Below, piece after piece: positions 1 to 9,270 of a DNA stretch of 64,000 bases. The DNA lies in NCBI RefSeq assembly GCF_001421325.1, contig NZ_LMJY01000002.1, positions 1 through 64,000 of the forward strand, written 5' to 3'. The notes beneath the pieces were generated by a model. It ran no database searches. It saw only the letters and a program-made list of their open reading frames with translations, and was not told the origin of the DNA. Every line of letters starts with the position of its first letter. Within the stretch, counting starts at the first letter, position 1. A program made the position numbers and the translations under genes. Origin of the DNA: Novosphingobium sp. Leaf2 (GTDB taxonomy: Bacteria; Pseudomonadota; Alphaproteobacteria; Sphingomonadales; Sphingomonadaceae).

Positions 1-38
1 CATTCCTTGTCCGTCAGTTCATACCGCCGTCGCGTCAT
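1..38 (-). mobile_element. 5' end of an IS5-family-like transposase gene (truncated by window edge)
   Basis: Reading the minus strand from an ATG at 38-36 gives MTRRRYELTDKE followed by the first two bases of another codon. This opening is typical of IS5-family (IS427-group style) transposases, which usually begin with a basic stretch and then Y-x-L-[ST]-D-x-E-W. A GGAGG lies just upstream at 43-47. Only 12 codons are inside the window, so the rest of the element and its intactness cannot be judged. The sequence between 48 and about 170 should then hold the element's terminal inverted repeat, but I could not identify it with certainty. Confidence 0.5.
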
Positions 39-244
39 ACATCCTCCGTTTCCGAAGGGCGCCTGAATCACGACAATGCCGACAGCTCAACCCAATTTAT
101 GAGTTCGCGCCCTAATGTACTACCTTCGACTTTTTGAAACAGCGTCGCTTTCGTCGTCCCAGTGCTACAAAATGCGGCTGATGACGCAGATTGACGTTGC
201 ACGGTAGTCCAGCCACTTTACCAGCTGATCGGGGGAGAATGACG

Positions 245-835
245 ATGGCCGACCGTATATTGGTGTTTTACGGTTCCTATCGCCGCGATCGGCAAGGTAT
301 TCGCCTGGCGCATTATCTGGTTCGCGCTTTACAGAAGCGGGGTGTACAGGTCGAACTGATCGATGCCAGGGAAATCGGGCTTCCGATGCTTGATCGCATG
401 TACAAGGAATATCCGGAAGGCGAGGCTCCTGCTAATCTGCACCGGCTGGCGCAGAAAATCCGTGCCGCCGACGGTTTCGTGTTCGTCGCAGGCGAATACA
501 ACTGGGGGATGCAGCCGGGGCTCAAGAACCTCACGGACCACTTTCTGGAGGAATGGTACTGGCGACCGGCCGCCGTCGTCAGCTATTCGGCGGGGCACTT
601 TGCCGGGGCACGCGCTGCGACGGTGTGGCACGGGACGCTTTCGGAAATGGGAATGGTCGTCATTTCCAGCGCGCTTGCAGTCGGCGGGATCGGTCAGGCG
701 CTTGATGCTGATGCGAATCCGACGGGCGAGGGCGGTGCTGCTCTGGACCGCGCGTTCCCCCGTTTCGCGGATGATCTGGCTTGGTGGATCGAGGCCGCCC
801 GCGCCCAGCGCGCAAAAACGCAGCCGCCGTATTGA
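245..835 (+). CDS. NAD(P)H-dependent FMN reductase-like flavoprotein
   Basis: This is a cytosolic flavodoxin-fold protein of about 196 residues. The N-terminal strand and phosphate-binding loop (ILVFYGSYRRDRQG) match the FMN-binding G-S-x-R region of the NADPH-dependent FMN reductase family (ArsH, SsuE, ChrR and quinone-reductase relatives). The later GEYNWGMQPGLKN segment matches the family's conserved P-E-Y-N-x-S/G-x-P-G-x-L-K-N motif. I chose the ATG at 245 because GGGGGAG at 231-237 is then about seven bases upstream; an ATG at 239 is too close to it. The gene stands alone between an IS end and a 530-bp gap. The family reduces FMN or quinones and other electrophiles with NADPH. The exact substrate cannot be read from the sequence. 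Confidence 0.85.
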   Translation: MADRILVFYGSYRRDRQGIRLAHYLVRALQKRGVQVELIDAREIGLPMLDRMYKEYPEGEAPANLHRLAQKIRAADGFVFVAGEYNWGMQPGLKNLTDHFLEEWYWRPAAVVSYSAGHFAGARAATVWHGTLSEMGMVVISSALAVGGIGQALDADANPTGEGGAALDRAFPRFADDLAWWIEAARAQRAKTQPPY

Positions 836-1362
836 AAGCGCATTCCTGTTGCACCTACACCAAGGCCACGGTGGCGCGAACGCCCGGCGCGAAGCGTGCT
901 TGCGATGATGGTCGCAGGCGTATGTCCTTCAATGTCTTTGTCGAATGGTCGGCTCGGCTTCTGAGGACTTGCGTGCGTCGGACGGCGCAGACACCATTGT
1001 CCTGTGGAAGGCGGGGGTAATAATTGCAAAAACACCGCTGGCGTCGATCCGGCGAATGCCGGCGCCGGCGCCGCGCACCAAAATCAGCGCATGCTGGTTC
1101 GCGAATATTGTTGCGCGCATGCTGTCCTGGATGATGCGATGCGCATCCTCGACGCGACCGCGGCGGTGCCATGGTTGATGGATCGGTTAGGAACGTCGAT
1201 CCTTCACAAGCCCGGTGGCGCAGGCGAAGTCGGACAGTTGCCTAACCTCCGTGCGCGGGCGGTGGCAAACACATACCGCCTTGCGCGAGCTGCCCCTTGT
1301 CCGTCCACCGGCAAAAAGAAGGAAAACCTAGCGGCGCGTGATCACGCGGTCCATCCGCTGTC
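836..1362. other. Gap without an intact gene; possible decayed minus-strand frame
   Basis: No intact gene was found in these 527 bases. On the minus strand, pieces of plausible protein appear in different frames between about 1170 and 860 (for example VEDAHRIIQDSMRATIF, then a later piece with KDIEGHTPATIIAST). This pattern would fit a small gene broken by two frameshifts, but I cannot assign a family and the call is weak. The rest is uninterpreted intergenic DNA downstream of the TIGR03032 gene. Confidence 0.25.
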
Positions 1363-2436
1363 TTATTCCAGCGGCCGCACGGTCTCATCGAAGCTGATCG
1401 TCGAGCGAATCTCCAGCGTGTCCGGTCCGACCGACATCGGGCAGCGCACGCCGGGCAGCACGGCCACGTCGAACAGCTCGGTGATGAAGCCTTCCAGCTT
1501 GATCCATTCGACGATGCTGCCGCTGGCAAGCTCCACCACCAGCACGCCGCACCATGGCTCGGCATCGCGGGCCTGCATTTCACCGTCGAGCGCAAGGCCC
1601 GCGAATGTCCCGTTGCGCGGCTTGGATACGGTGACGAGTGCATGGCCGTTGTGCAGCGCCATGCCGCGCAGGAAACCGGGGCAAAACGCGATGTCGGTCT
1701 TGGCGCCGGTTTGCGGGTCGATGCGGATGATCTGCCCGCGCCCGCTGTCGAGCGCCAGCACGCTCGCACCATCGACGCGCGGGCTGTGCGGCATCGACAG
1801 CTGATCGGTGACGATGCGGTCCGTCTCCACATCGATCAGCACCCCGCCTTCGTGCCGCCGCTCACGCCAGCCGTTGACGATATCGCTGCGGCTGACGGCA
1901 GTGACATAGCGGGGGCGACCATCGTGCAGCGCCATGCCGTTGAGGTGGCAGCGGTCCTCGGGCGCCAGCTTCGAGATGAACGACGGCTTCCAGATCGGTC
2001 GAAAGCTGTGGTTCAGATCCAGGGTGGCCAGGCAACTGTACTTGGTATTGACGAACAGCACGCGCCCGGCCTGATCGGTGCCCACTTCGTGAACGTCGAT
2101 GTCGCCCGTAGTCTGTGCGTTGCGTGGGACGAGTGCCATGTCGAACTGCTGGTTGGCCATTTGCCCGGCTTTCAGCATGTTTTCCAGCCGCCAGACCTGA
2201 TGAAGCGCGCCCAGATACAGCCGGCCCGGCTGATAGCAGACCCCCATCGCACGGGTGAAGTTCTGCTGGTTGAACGAGATCGTCCCGTTCGCCAACACCC
2301 CGGTCAGGAACAGCTGTCCCGTCTGGTACGAGGTGAAGGCGAAACTCGTGCGGTTGCGGATCAGCCATTCCGCCAGCCCGCGAGAGACCGATATGTTGGT
2401 CGGCCCGTTCGCGGGGGTCTTGTCGGTATCCGTCAT
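1363..2436 (-). CDS. TIGR03032 / DUF4915 family protein
   Basis: The protein has 357 residues and no signal peptide or membrane segment. It reads as a member of the uncharacterised TIGR03032 (DUF4915) family. The signature stretches are VFVNT-x-[RK]-[FY]-SCLATLD, SFRPIWKPSFIS, EDRCHLNGMAL and the C-terminal IFDVxVLPGxR-like FDVAVLPGVR. The family fold is thought to be a beta-propeller-like arrangement, and no activity is established. It begins 24 bases after the stop of the large autotransporter gene on the same strand, with an AGGA just upstream of its ATG, so the two are probably cotranscribed. That placement suggests a role linked to the exported protein, but this is inference. A decayed partial copy of this gene lies at 12097-12418. 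Confidence 0.85.
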   Translation of the reverse strand: MTDTDKTPANGPTNISVSRGLAEWLIRNRTSFAFTSYQTGQLFLTGVLANGTISFNQQNFTRAMGVCYQPGRLYLGALHQVWRLENMLKAGQMANQQFDMALVPRNAQTTGDIDVHEVGTDQAGRVLFVNTKYSCLATLDLNHSFRPIWKPSFISKLAPEDRCHLNGMALHDGRPRYVTAVSRSDIVNGWRERRHEGGVLIDVETDRIVTDQLSMPHSPRVDGASVLALDSGRGQIIRIDPQTGAKTDIAFCPGFLRGMALHNGHALVTVSKPRNGTFAGLALDGEMQARDAEPWCGVLVVELASGSIVEWIKLEGFITELFDVAVLPGVRCPMSVGPDTLEIRSTISFDETVRPLE

Positions 2437-2460
2437 ATAGTCCTGCTTGTCGGGGACGGG

Positions 2461-5400
2461 TCAGAACGGGATCTTGATCCCGGCCCGGCCGCCTGCGCCA
2501 CTGTAGTTGCCGCTGGCGTCAAGCGTGCCTTCGATGAAGCCGTTGATGCCGCCGGGCGTCGTTACATTGATGCCCAACGTCCCTTGTCCATACGTGCCGA
2601 TGCGCCGGTTGCCCAGTGCCAAGGCATACGGTCCGGAGACAAAGGTCGCGCCGTCCCGGCCCTTGAACTCCTTCACCGCCATGCCGCTGGCGTAGAAGGT
2701 GAGCATGTTGCCCCCGCCGATCGCGATGGTGCCGCCGATGCGCACGCCCGCCTTGCCGCGCAGCCCGTCGGCACGGTCGTAGTCGAGCACCTGGCCCAAG
2801 GCTTGCAGATCATCGAGACTGGTACGCACGTACGCGACGCTTGCCACCGGTTCGGCGAAGAACCCGCCAGATCCAAGGCGGAAGCCCGCCTCGACCTGGG
2901 CACCGATCGCGTCACCGCCAAGGCGGTCCTTGTAACCGGCTGAGCCCCCGTTGGCGTCGATCCAGAAGTGGTCATACTTGACCAGCCCGTTGGCGAAGAA
3001 CCCGCCCGCCCGCAGCGATGCATAGGCACCGACATTGGCCACGTCGTACTGGAACCGGGTGGCCTCCTCAAAGCGCAGGGCGGACGACAGGTAACCGGCG
3101 GTCACGCCAAAGACCACGCCGCCATTTTCGCCCATCGTCCCGACATCGAAGCCGATCTGGCCGCCGAAATAGTCCTGCCGGTATCCAAGGTCATAGCTGC
3201 GCGAAATGCCGAACTGGCTGGCCGCGCGCGCGTCGTCCCTCTTGTCGACGCCGCCGGACATCTGGAGCCAGAAACCGCCCGCGTTGGCACCGTTCGAGAA
3301 GCTCCCGTCACGCACGGAGGTTAGATGCGCCGTTACCGCGTCCGCCGAGCGATACCACAGGCTTTGCGCGCCTTCGAGAACCTTGGCGGCGCGATACGCC
3401 CCCGCTCCCGGCGTGCCGACGAGCTGATACGCGAAGGTCGTGGGTCGATACACCACATCCAGCGCGACAAGGCCCACATTGGCCGATGCCGGCGAAATCG
3501 TGAAGGCGGTCGCCGACGATGCCGCCGATGCCTGCACGACCGTCACTCCCGGCGTTACGAATACGTTGCCGGTCACGCCAAGCTGGATCTGCGTGGACCC
3601 CGCCGCCGTGCCCACGTTCAGCCGGTCTGCGGTCATCACGCCCGCCGCGGTGGAGGCGATGTCGAGGCCCAGCGTGCTTGCGCCAGATCCGGTGAATGTG
3701 CCCGGCAGCGTCAGCTGGTCGCCCACGGTGCCGTTGCGCAAGTCCAACAAACCGGAGTTGGCGAACGTTTCCAAGCCGGTGAAGGTCACGTTGAGCGGTG
3801 CGGTGCCCGGGCCGTCCACAAGCACTGTGCCCGTGTTGGTGAACACGTCGTTACCGGCGCCAAAGTCGCTGCTGGCGCTGGCGTGGAACAGCCCGGTGTT
3901 GGTGAAGCGATCGTTGCCCGAGGACAGCAGCACGCGCCCGTTGAGGGTGCCCGCGTTGGCGACCACCGCCGGGCCACCTGCCACCACGATTGCATAACCG
4001 CTGCCGGTGTTGATCGTGCCGCGGTTGGTGATCGTGGTGGTGCCCACGGCATCGCTCTCGATACCGTTGATCGCGCCGGTGACGGAGCCTGCGGTCCCCA
4101 CGGTCACGCCGACATTGCCGGCGGACTGGATGACGACGGCAGTATCCTGCGCTGCCGAGACTGCGCCGGTGAGATTGACATTCACGTCCCCGCCGAAACC
4201 AAGGGCGGTAATCGCGTTGCTGTTGGTCCCTGTCGTGCTCAGCTTGCCGGCATTGATGGTGATGGTGCTGCCTGCGCCAAAGGTTGCCGCACGGATCGCG
4301 TCACTGTTGTTGCCAGCGGTGGAAACGCTGCCTGCGGTTACGCTGACGTCGCCGTAGCTGCCTGCCAGCACACCGATCGAATCCACGCCCTGGGTCGATA
4401 CGGTCTCGACGTTCACGGTCGTGCCCAGCGCGCCATAGGCGTTGATCGCGGTTGCGACCGCGCCAGTGGTGGTTACCGAACCCATCGCCACCGATGCGGT
4501 GCCGTAGATGGTGGATGCGGCAATGCCGGCGGCGTAATTACCCGTCGTCTTGACCGAGCCTGTGCCGCGCACCGCAACGTCGCTGTAACCCTCGACAACG
4601 ATACCCGCGCTGCCCTCTCCGGATGTTGCGATGGTGCCGTTGTTCACCACGACGGCCGGACCGTAGGCCGCCTGCGCCTTAACGCCGTTGGCGAAATCGC
4701 CGCTGGTCGTGATCGTGCCGGAATTGGTGACGGTGGCGCCGTAATAGCCGCGCGCGAAAACGCCCGTGGCATAATCTCCGGAAGTTTTGACCGAACCGTT
4801 GACGGTGACCGTTGCGGTCCCGAACGAGCCCGTCGCCTGCACCCCGTCAGCGCTGAAGCCGAACGCACCGTCGGTGCCGCTGGTCGAAAGCGCGCCGTTC
4901 ACGGTGACGCTGGCGTTGTAACCATAGGCCTGCACGCCAACCGCGTCGTTGCCGGTGGTGGTGACGTTGTTGACCGTAATCGCGGCATCGCCCAGCAGGC
5001 TGAAGGCATAGGCGCCAAACGCGCCTTCGCCCGCTGTCGAGATCGTCCCGGTGGATGTTACGTTGACATTGCCGGTGAGCGACAAGGCCCCGATGCCGTC
5101 TGACAGGACGCCTTTGGTAGAGACCGATCTCACATTTACCGACACGTCGCTGCCGCCATTCGGGCTCATCGCATAGGCATGTATGCCCCTTGCGTAATCA
5201 CCGGTCGTCGTTACCGAGCCGGCTGCGATGTTGATGCCGCCATACAGGCTGACGGCTTCGATGCCGGTCGCCTCGTAGCCGCTGGTCTGCACCGAGCCGG
5301 TTCCGCTGACCGAAACGTCATAAATGGCGCCTGCGTAGATCCCGCGCGATCCACCGCCGCTGGTGCTGATCGACCCGGTGTTGACGACATCGGCGTTGCC

Positions 5401-6702
5401 CCCGAAGCCGAGCGCAATCACGCCGTCCGACTTGACGCCCTGCGTCGATACCGCGCCTGTCACGGTGACGGCGGCGTTGACGCCCACTGCGTGCACCGCC
5501 GGAGAATTGTTGCCCACGGTCGATGCGTTGTTGACCGTGATCGCTACGTCGCCCGACTGCGAATAGCCATAGACCGCAGTGGAATTGTCGCCCTGCGTAG
5601 TGACGTTGGCCACGTTGATGACCGTGCTGCCACCGCCATATGCCTTGGCGAATACGCCCATCGCATCCTCGCCGGTGGTCGATACCGTTCCGATCGATGT
5701 GAAGTTCACGCCACCCGGGCCAGTGCCGAACATAACCGCGCCGTAAGCCCCATCGCCGCTGGTGCTGAGGTTGTCGACCGACAGGTTGGCAGTAGCGCCC
5801 TGCATCAGCACGCCGATGGAGGCAAAGCCTGCGGTGGTGATCGTGTCTGCGTGAATATCGACCACGCCATCGGTGCCGAACGATACGGCCGTGATGCCGT
5901 TCGAATAGTCCGCCTCGGTCGATACCGTGCCCAGATCCATCGCGATGGAGCCGTACGCCGATCGTGCCTCGATCGCGGTAGAGCCGTAATTGTAGAAGCT
6001 GCCGCCTGTCGTGCTCACCCGATCGGCGGTGATCGCGATGTTGCCGCTTCCGGTATAGGCATTGATCCCGCCGACGTAGTAACCCGAAGCCGACACGGTG
6101 CCCGCATCGATGGTCACGTCGCCGCGATAGGAATTGGCGCTGATGCCCACCCCGCTGTTGCCCGTCACCGCAATGGTGTTGGCGTTAATCGTGATGGCGC
6201 CTTCGTTGGAATTGGCATTGATGCCTGTGGATGCGCGTCCGTTGGCGACGATACTGTCGGTATTGATCGTCAGGTCGCCATAATTGGTCAGGCCCAGCAC
6301 GCCGATCGAACCGGTGCCGCTTACCGCGATCGCGGTATTGTCAGCCGCATTGAGCGTCACTGCGCCATCGTTGAAGCCGATCAGCGCCACGCCCGGCACA
6401 TTGCTCGTCGGCGCGACTTGGACGCCCGGTTGCAGCACCACGGTCAGGTCCAGCACGGGCGCCGTGGGATCAAGCCCAGGATCGCGTGCAGGATCTGCGG
6501 CGGGGGAATAATATTGGATACCATTCGGATAAGGATTGCTGGCGGGCGTGCACGTCACCGTGCCATCGACAGGCGCCCCGCAAGCATCCTGCGCGTAAGC
6601 TGGCACAGCAAGTGCAGCGGCCATGCTCGCCAAAGCAGAACCGAGAAACAGATTCGCCGCGCGCCGATTAAACGACGCGCTCCCCCCGACGCGGTGATTC
6701 AT
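2461..6702 (-). CDS. Autotransporter with beta-solenoid repeat passenger
   Basis: This is a type Va secreted or outer-membrane protein of about 1413 residues. The start at 6702 is preferred over the longer frame because AGGGG lies about eight bases upstream and the next residues form a long signal peptide with a basic N-region, a hydrophobic core and an AYA-Q cleavage site. The passenger is built of dozens of roughly 22-24 residue units of the form V-x-T-x-G-x-x-S-x-G-I-x-A-x-x-x-x-G-x-V-x-V, as expected of a right-handed beta-helix. The last 280 or so residues look like an autotransporter beta-domain and end in the required aromatic residue (IKIPF). Typical passengers act in adhesion or biofilm. 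The TIGR03032 gene follows 24 bases later. Confidence 0.9.
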   Translation of the reverse strand: MNHRVGGSASFNRRAANLFLGSALASMAAALAVPAYAQDACGAPVDGTVTCTPASNPYPNGIQYYSPAADPARDPGLDPTAPVLDLTVVLQPGVQVAPTSNVPGVALIGFNDGAVTLNAADNTAIAVSGTGSIGVLGLTNYGDLTINTDSIVANGRASTGINANSNEGAITINANTIAVTGNSGVGISANSYRGDVTIDAGTVSASGYYVGGINAYTGSGNIAITADRVSTTGGSFYNYGSTAIEARSAYGSIAMDLGTVSTEADYSNGITAVSFGTDGVVDIHADTITTAGFASIGVLMQGATANLSVDNLSTSGDGAYGAVMFGTGPGGVNFTSIGTVSTTGEDAMGVFAKAYGGGSTVINVANVTTQGDNSTAVYGYSQSGDVAITVNNASTVGNNSPAVHAVGVNAAVTVTGAVSTQGVKSDGVIALGFGGNADVVNTGSISTSGGGSRGIYAGAIYDVSVSGTGSVQTSGYEATGIEAVSLYGGINIAAGSVTTTGDYARGIHAYAMSPNGGSDVSVNVRSVSTKGVLSDGIGALSLTGNVNVTSTGTISTAGEGAFGAYAFSLLGDAAITVNNVTTTGNDAVGVQAYGYNASVTVNGALSTSGTDGAFGFSADGVQATGSFGTATVTVNGSVKTSGDYATGVFARGYYGATVTNSGTITTSGDFANGVKAQAAYGPAVVVNNGTIATSGEGSAGIVVEGYSDVAVRGTGSVKTTGNYAAGIAASTIYGTASVAMGSVTTTGAVATAINAYGALGTTVNVETVSTQGVDSIGVLAGSYGDVSVTAGSVSTAGNNSDAIRAATFGAGSTITINAGKLSTTGTNSNAITALGFGGDVNVNLTGAVSAAQDTAVVIQSAGNVGVTVGTAGSVTGAINGIESDAVGTTTITNRGTINTGSGYAIVVAGGPAVVANAGTLNGRVLLSSGNDRFTNTGLFHASASSDFGAGNDVFTNTGTVLVDGPGTAPLNVTFTGLETFANSGLLDLRNGTVGDQLTLPGTFTGSGASTLGLDIASTAAGVMTADRLNVGTAAGSTQIQLGVTGNVFVTPGVTVVQASAASSATAFTISPASANVGLVALDVVYRPTTFAYQLVGTPGAGAYRAAKVLEGAQSLWYRSADAVTAHLTSVRDGSFSNGANAGGFWLQMSGGVDKRDDARAASQFGISRSYDLGYRQDYFGGQIGFDVGTMGENGGVVFGVTAGYLSSALRFEEATRFQYDVANVGAYASLRAGGFFANGLVKYDHFWIDANGGSAGYKDRLGGDAIGAQVEAGFRLGSGGFFAEPVASVAYVRTSLDDLQALGQVLDYDRADGLRGKAGVRIGGTIAIGGGNMLTFYASGMAVKEFKGRDGATFVSGPYALALGNRRIGTYGQGTLGINVTTPGGINGFIEGTLDASGNYSGAGGRAGIKIPF

Positions 6703-6955
6703 TTTTTGCCCCTGAATACGGTTATTTACATAGGCTACGGAAGATTTGACCCAATGCAAGCATGATTGTGCAAATAAAAATTACAATAGGAGGTCGATAC
6801 AGGACGCAATTGCGGAAAATGCCCGCACTTTTTCATGGTTATTTTACGAAGGAAATGGCGGATTCCGGTGTATGCGGAACGATACTGCATGCGCGATTTA
6901 ATTGCGCATTTTGCTACCACGCATGTTCCCAATTATCCGCTGCGACGCTGACAAA
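6703..6955. other. Upstream region of the first autotransporter, no gene seen
   Basis: This AT-richer stretch lies upstream of the autotransporter start and presumably carries its promoter on the minus strand. I could not fix -35 and -10 elements with confidence. The short reading frames here have no recognisable protein content. Confidence 0.4.
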
Positions 6956-6959
6956 ACTT

Positions 6960-7217
6960 CGCGGGCATGTGTTTCACGTTGATATTCGTGCATCGATGAC
7001 GCAGGGGTTCGAGGTCGGAGCGGCGAACGCGATCCGCTGGCGGCAACCAGTGCTCGCGCATCGAACGCCAGCTAGCAAGGTACGGGACGACTGTCGCACG
7101 GCGAAGATCGAGAACCATGCCACTTTCATCCTGAAAGTGATCAAGCAGCAGCCCAACCCGACGCCGCCGGAGTTGTCGAAGATGGGTACCTCCGCAAACC
7201 CTCGCCGATCCGTATGA
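6960..7217 (+). pseudogene. Degraded IS630-family transposase N-terminal fragment
   Basis: The frame ending at 7217 contains FEVGAANAIRWRQ followed by RTAKIENHATFILKVIKQQP and then TPPELSKM. This order matches the helix-turn-helix and linker of IS630 (Tc1/mariner-like) first reading frames, where G-V-x-x-A-x-x-I-R-W is followed by K-x-I-x-x-H-x-x-F-I-L-x-x-I-x-x-x-P-x-x-T-L-x-E-L. The catalytic DDE half is missing and there is no clear start codon. It is probably an IS remnant. The assignment rests on pattern memory of the family, so an unrelated fragment remains possible. Confidence 0.5.
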
Positions 7218-7371
7218 GATTCGACGGAGGCGGCAATCCGCCAGCTTTGGGCGTCACGTACCATCAAGTTCGCGGCAGACCATGGAACTGTGTCAAAGTT
7301 CAGCAAAAACGTTATGCTCAAAATTAGATATACGCAAATAATCTTAAATATTATCAATAAATACAATGTTA

Positions 7372-7396
7372 TTTGAAGTCCACCCTCTCTCCGCCA
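7372..7396 (+). other. tRNA-Ser-like 3' end, possible attachment site (att)
   Basis: The bases TTTGAAGTCCACCCTCTCTC followed by CGCCA resemble the T-loop, acceptor strand and CCA of a tRNA-Ser 3' end. No complete tRNA can be folded upstream, where the DNA is very AT-rich. The site lies about 90 bases before a broken tyrosine integrase gene. Such integrases commonly insert into tRNA 3' ends and leave a duplicated tRNA tail, so this is a plausible att remnant. The match is imperfect in the T-loop. Confidence 0.35.
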
Positions 7397-7432
7397 TTTG
7401 CCTATGCCTAAGGGTGCATAGGCGTGCAATCA

Positions 7433-7480
7433 ATACCATGGCATTCGACATGGTATCGTGCCTGTCGATCCATGGTATCG
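7433..7480. repeat. Inverted and direct CATGGTAT repeats before the integrase relic
   Basis: ATACCATG at 7433-7440 is a perfect 8-base inverted partner of CATGGTAT at 7449-7456. The ten-base word CATGGTATCG then recurs directly at 7471-7480. Three copies of an 8-base word within 48 bases, immediately before an integrase gene, could be arm-type binding sites or an operator of that element. No function is demonstrated. Confidence 0.5.
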
Positions 7481-7485
7481 GGATC

Positions 7486-8823
7486 ATGCTGAACGACGCG
7501 AAGGTGAAGGCGGCCTAGCCGCGCGAGAAGGCCTACAAAATTGCGGATGTGGGCTCGCTCTATTTGAACGTCAGTACGACCGGCGTGCGGTCGTGGCGGA
7601 TGAATTACACCTTCGGCCAGAACACCCCTGGCAAGCCCCAGCAGAAGACGCTCTCCTTCGGCACTTATCCTGTGATGACGCTCGTTGCCGCTCGGGCGAA
7701 GCGCGACGAGGCGAAGGGTATGTTGGCCGAGGGCCGCGACCCCGCCGTCGAGAAGGTGGTTGCCGCCAAGGCCAAGACCGTTGAAGTCGAGAACACCTTC
7801 CGCGTCGTGGCCGATCGTTGGGTGGAGTTGAATAGCGGCTGGTCGCTGGAGAGCTGAATGCCTATCGCGATGAACGCGAGGGCAAATGGTCCCACCGGAC
7901 GTCTTGCAACTGGACTGTGCACCGCGCGCGCTGGTCGCCTGTCCATCGTGCTTACGTGCTTCAGAGCATGGAGCGGGACATCTATCCGGAGATCGGCAAT
8001 CTGCCGATCTCCTCTATCAAGGCTCCCAAATTACTTGGTGCGCTGCAGAAGGTCGAGAGGCTCGGCGCGATTGAGACTGCCCAGCGCCTGCGCCAGCGAT
8101 GCGAAGGCGTCTTCGCCTACGGTATCGGCGGCGGCCTATGCGAGACAAACCCGGCGGCTGGTCTGCGCGCGAACCTGAAAGACCGACCCAAGGCCCGCAA
8201 GCAGCCTCCATTATCGGCGGCAAGCGCGGGCCGGAGGAGCAGCTGGCCGCCGTGCGCCAGATGATGGTCGACTGTGAGGCCGAGCGCTGCCGGGCATCGA
8301 CGAAACTAGTCCTGCGCTTCATCGCCCTGACGGCCGTCCGACCGAACGAGGTCCACGGCGCACGCTGGGACGAGCTTCACGACCTCGATGGCAAAGACCC
8401 GCGCTGGGTGATCCCTTCTGGACGCATGAAGGGCGACGAGGACAGCAAGGCCGAAGAGGATGGCGATCATATCGTCCCGCTATCACGGCAGTGCTGGAAG
8501 CAGCCCGGCAGGTCACCGGGCATTTCCCGCTGATCTTCCCCAGCGAGCGCAACCCTTTCAAACCGATGTCGGAGAACACCCTTCGCGCCCTGCTGATCCG
8601 GGGCGGATATGGCGGCGGGCATGTGCCGCGCGGTTTCGGCGCGGCCTTCAGGACGATCATGAACGAGCGCGCCGAGCGTAGGTGGCGGGAGACAGGCCGC
8701 TCGGGCGTGTCTACCGATCGCGCGATCATCGCCGTCCCATTCCGCTTTGCGGTGGGGTCGATGCCGGTCAAGCAGGCAGAGAATGCGTTTTACGTTGATC
8801 AAGCTGGCCCCCCGGTCCGCTAA
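7486..8823 (+). pseudogene. Broken P4-type tyrosine integrase
   Basis: The remains cover the full length of a DUF4102/P4-type phage integrase. The N-terminal arm-binding domain (MLNDAKVKAA, then stop, then PREKAYKIADVGSLYLNV) has an in-frame TAG at 7516-7518 where the family has Lys. The core-binding part continues in another frame near 7967 (MERDIYPEIGNLPISSIK). The catalytic domain appears in further frames: ALTAVRPNEVHGARWDEL carries the first catalytic Arg, and HVPRGFGAAFRTIMNE lies where the family has H-G-F-R, so His and Arg both look mutated. At least one nonsense mutation and two frameshifts make it inactive. It marks the left side of an old integrated element. Confidence 0.85.
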
Positions 8824-8918
8824 GCTCCTCAACCCTACACAAATTAATGCGCCCGCATAATGAACGATATTTAATTGTCTGGCGGTCTGATGTCAGCCTG
8901 CGACCAGGGGAGCAAACC

Positions 8919-9270
8919 ATGAACCCGATATCTTTAGGCTGGCTCCTCACCGGCGCCGGGGCGGCGCTGCTTGCGGGCGGCGTCAGCGGCTGGACTGTCC
9001 GCGACTGGAAACAGGACAGCGAAGTGCTGGAAGGCGTGCAAGCCGCCGCCCAGAAGATCGATGCCGCCCGTACCAACATCGATCGCGCGGCCACCGCCTA
9101 CGAACAGGAGAAGCAGGATGCATCAATCCAGTCTACGGTGCGGGAAAGCACCATCCGCGAAACGCCCTGTCAGCACTGACTGCGATGCTCCTGATGCTGC
9201 CGTCAGCGTGCTCAACGACGCGGTCGCCGACGCCCGAGCTGCAGGCCAACCTGCGCCAGCGGTGCCTTGA
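8919..9270 (+). pseudogene. Rz-like inner-membrane spanin, probably frameshifted
   Basis: An ATG at 8919 follows AGGGGA. It opens a frame with one N-terminal membrane segment (GWLLTGAGAALLAGGVSGW) and then a charged, coiled-coil-like helix rich in Gln, Ala and Glu. This is the plan of phage i-spanins. In the opening frame the protein ends early at 9179 (87 codons). The plausible continuation VSTDCDAPDAAVSVLNDAVA lies one base out of register and runs to a stop at 9270, giving an Rz-sized product. That frame also sets up the usual nesting with Rz1. I therefore read it as an Rz gene with a single frameshift near 9150. If the early stop is real, it is a short spanin. Confidence 0.5.

Noticed and set aside
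3325..5103. 592-residue open frame opposite the first autotransporter
   Set aside because: It is a GC-driven shadow of the repeat-rich gene on the other strand. Composition is His/Arg/Gly-rich with no domain.
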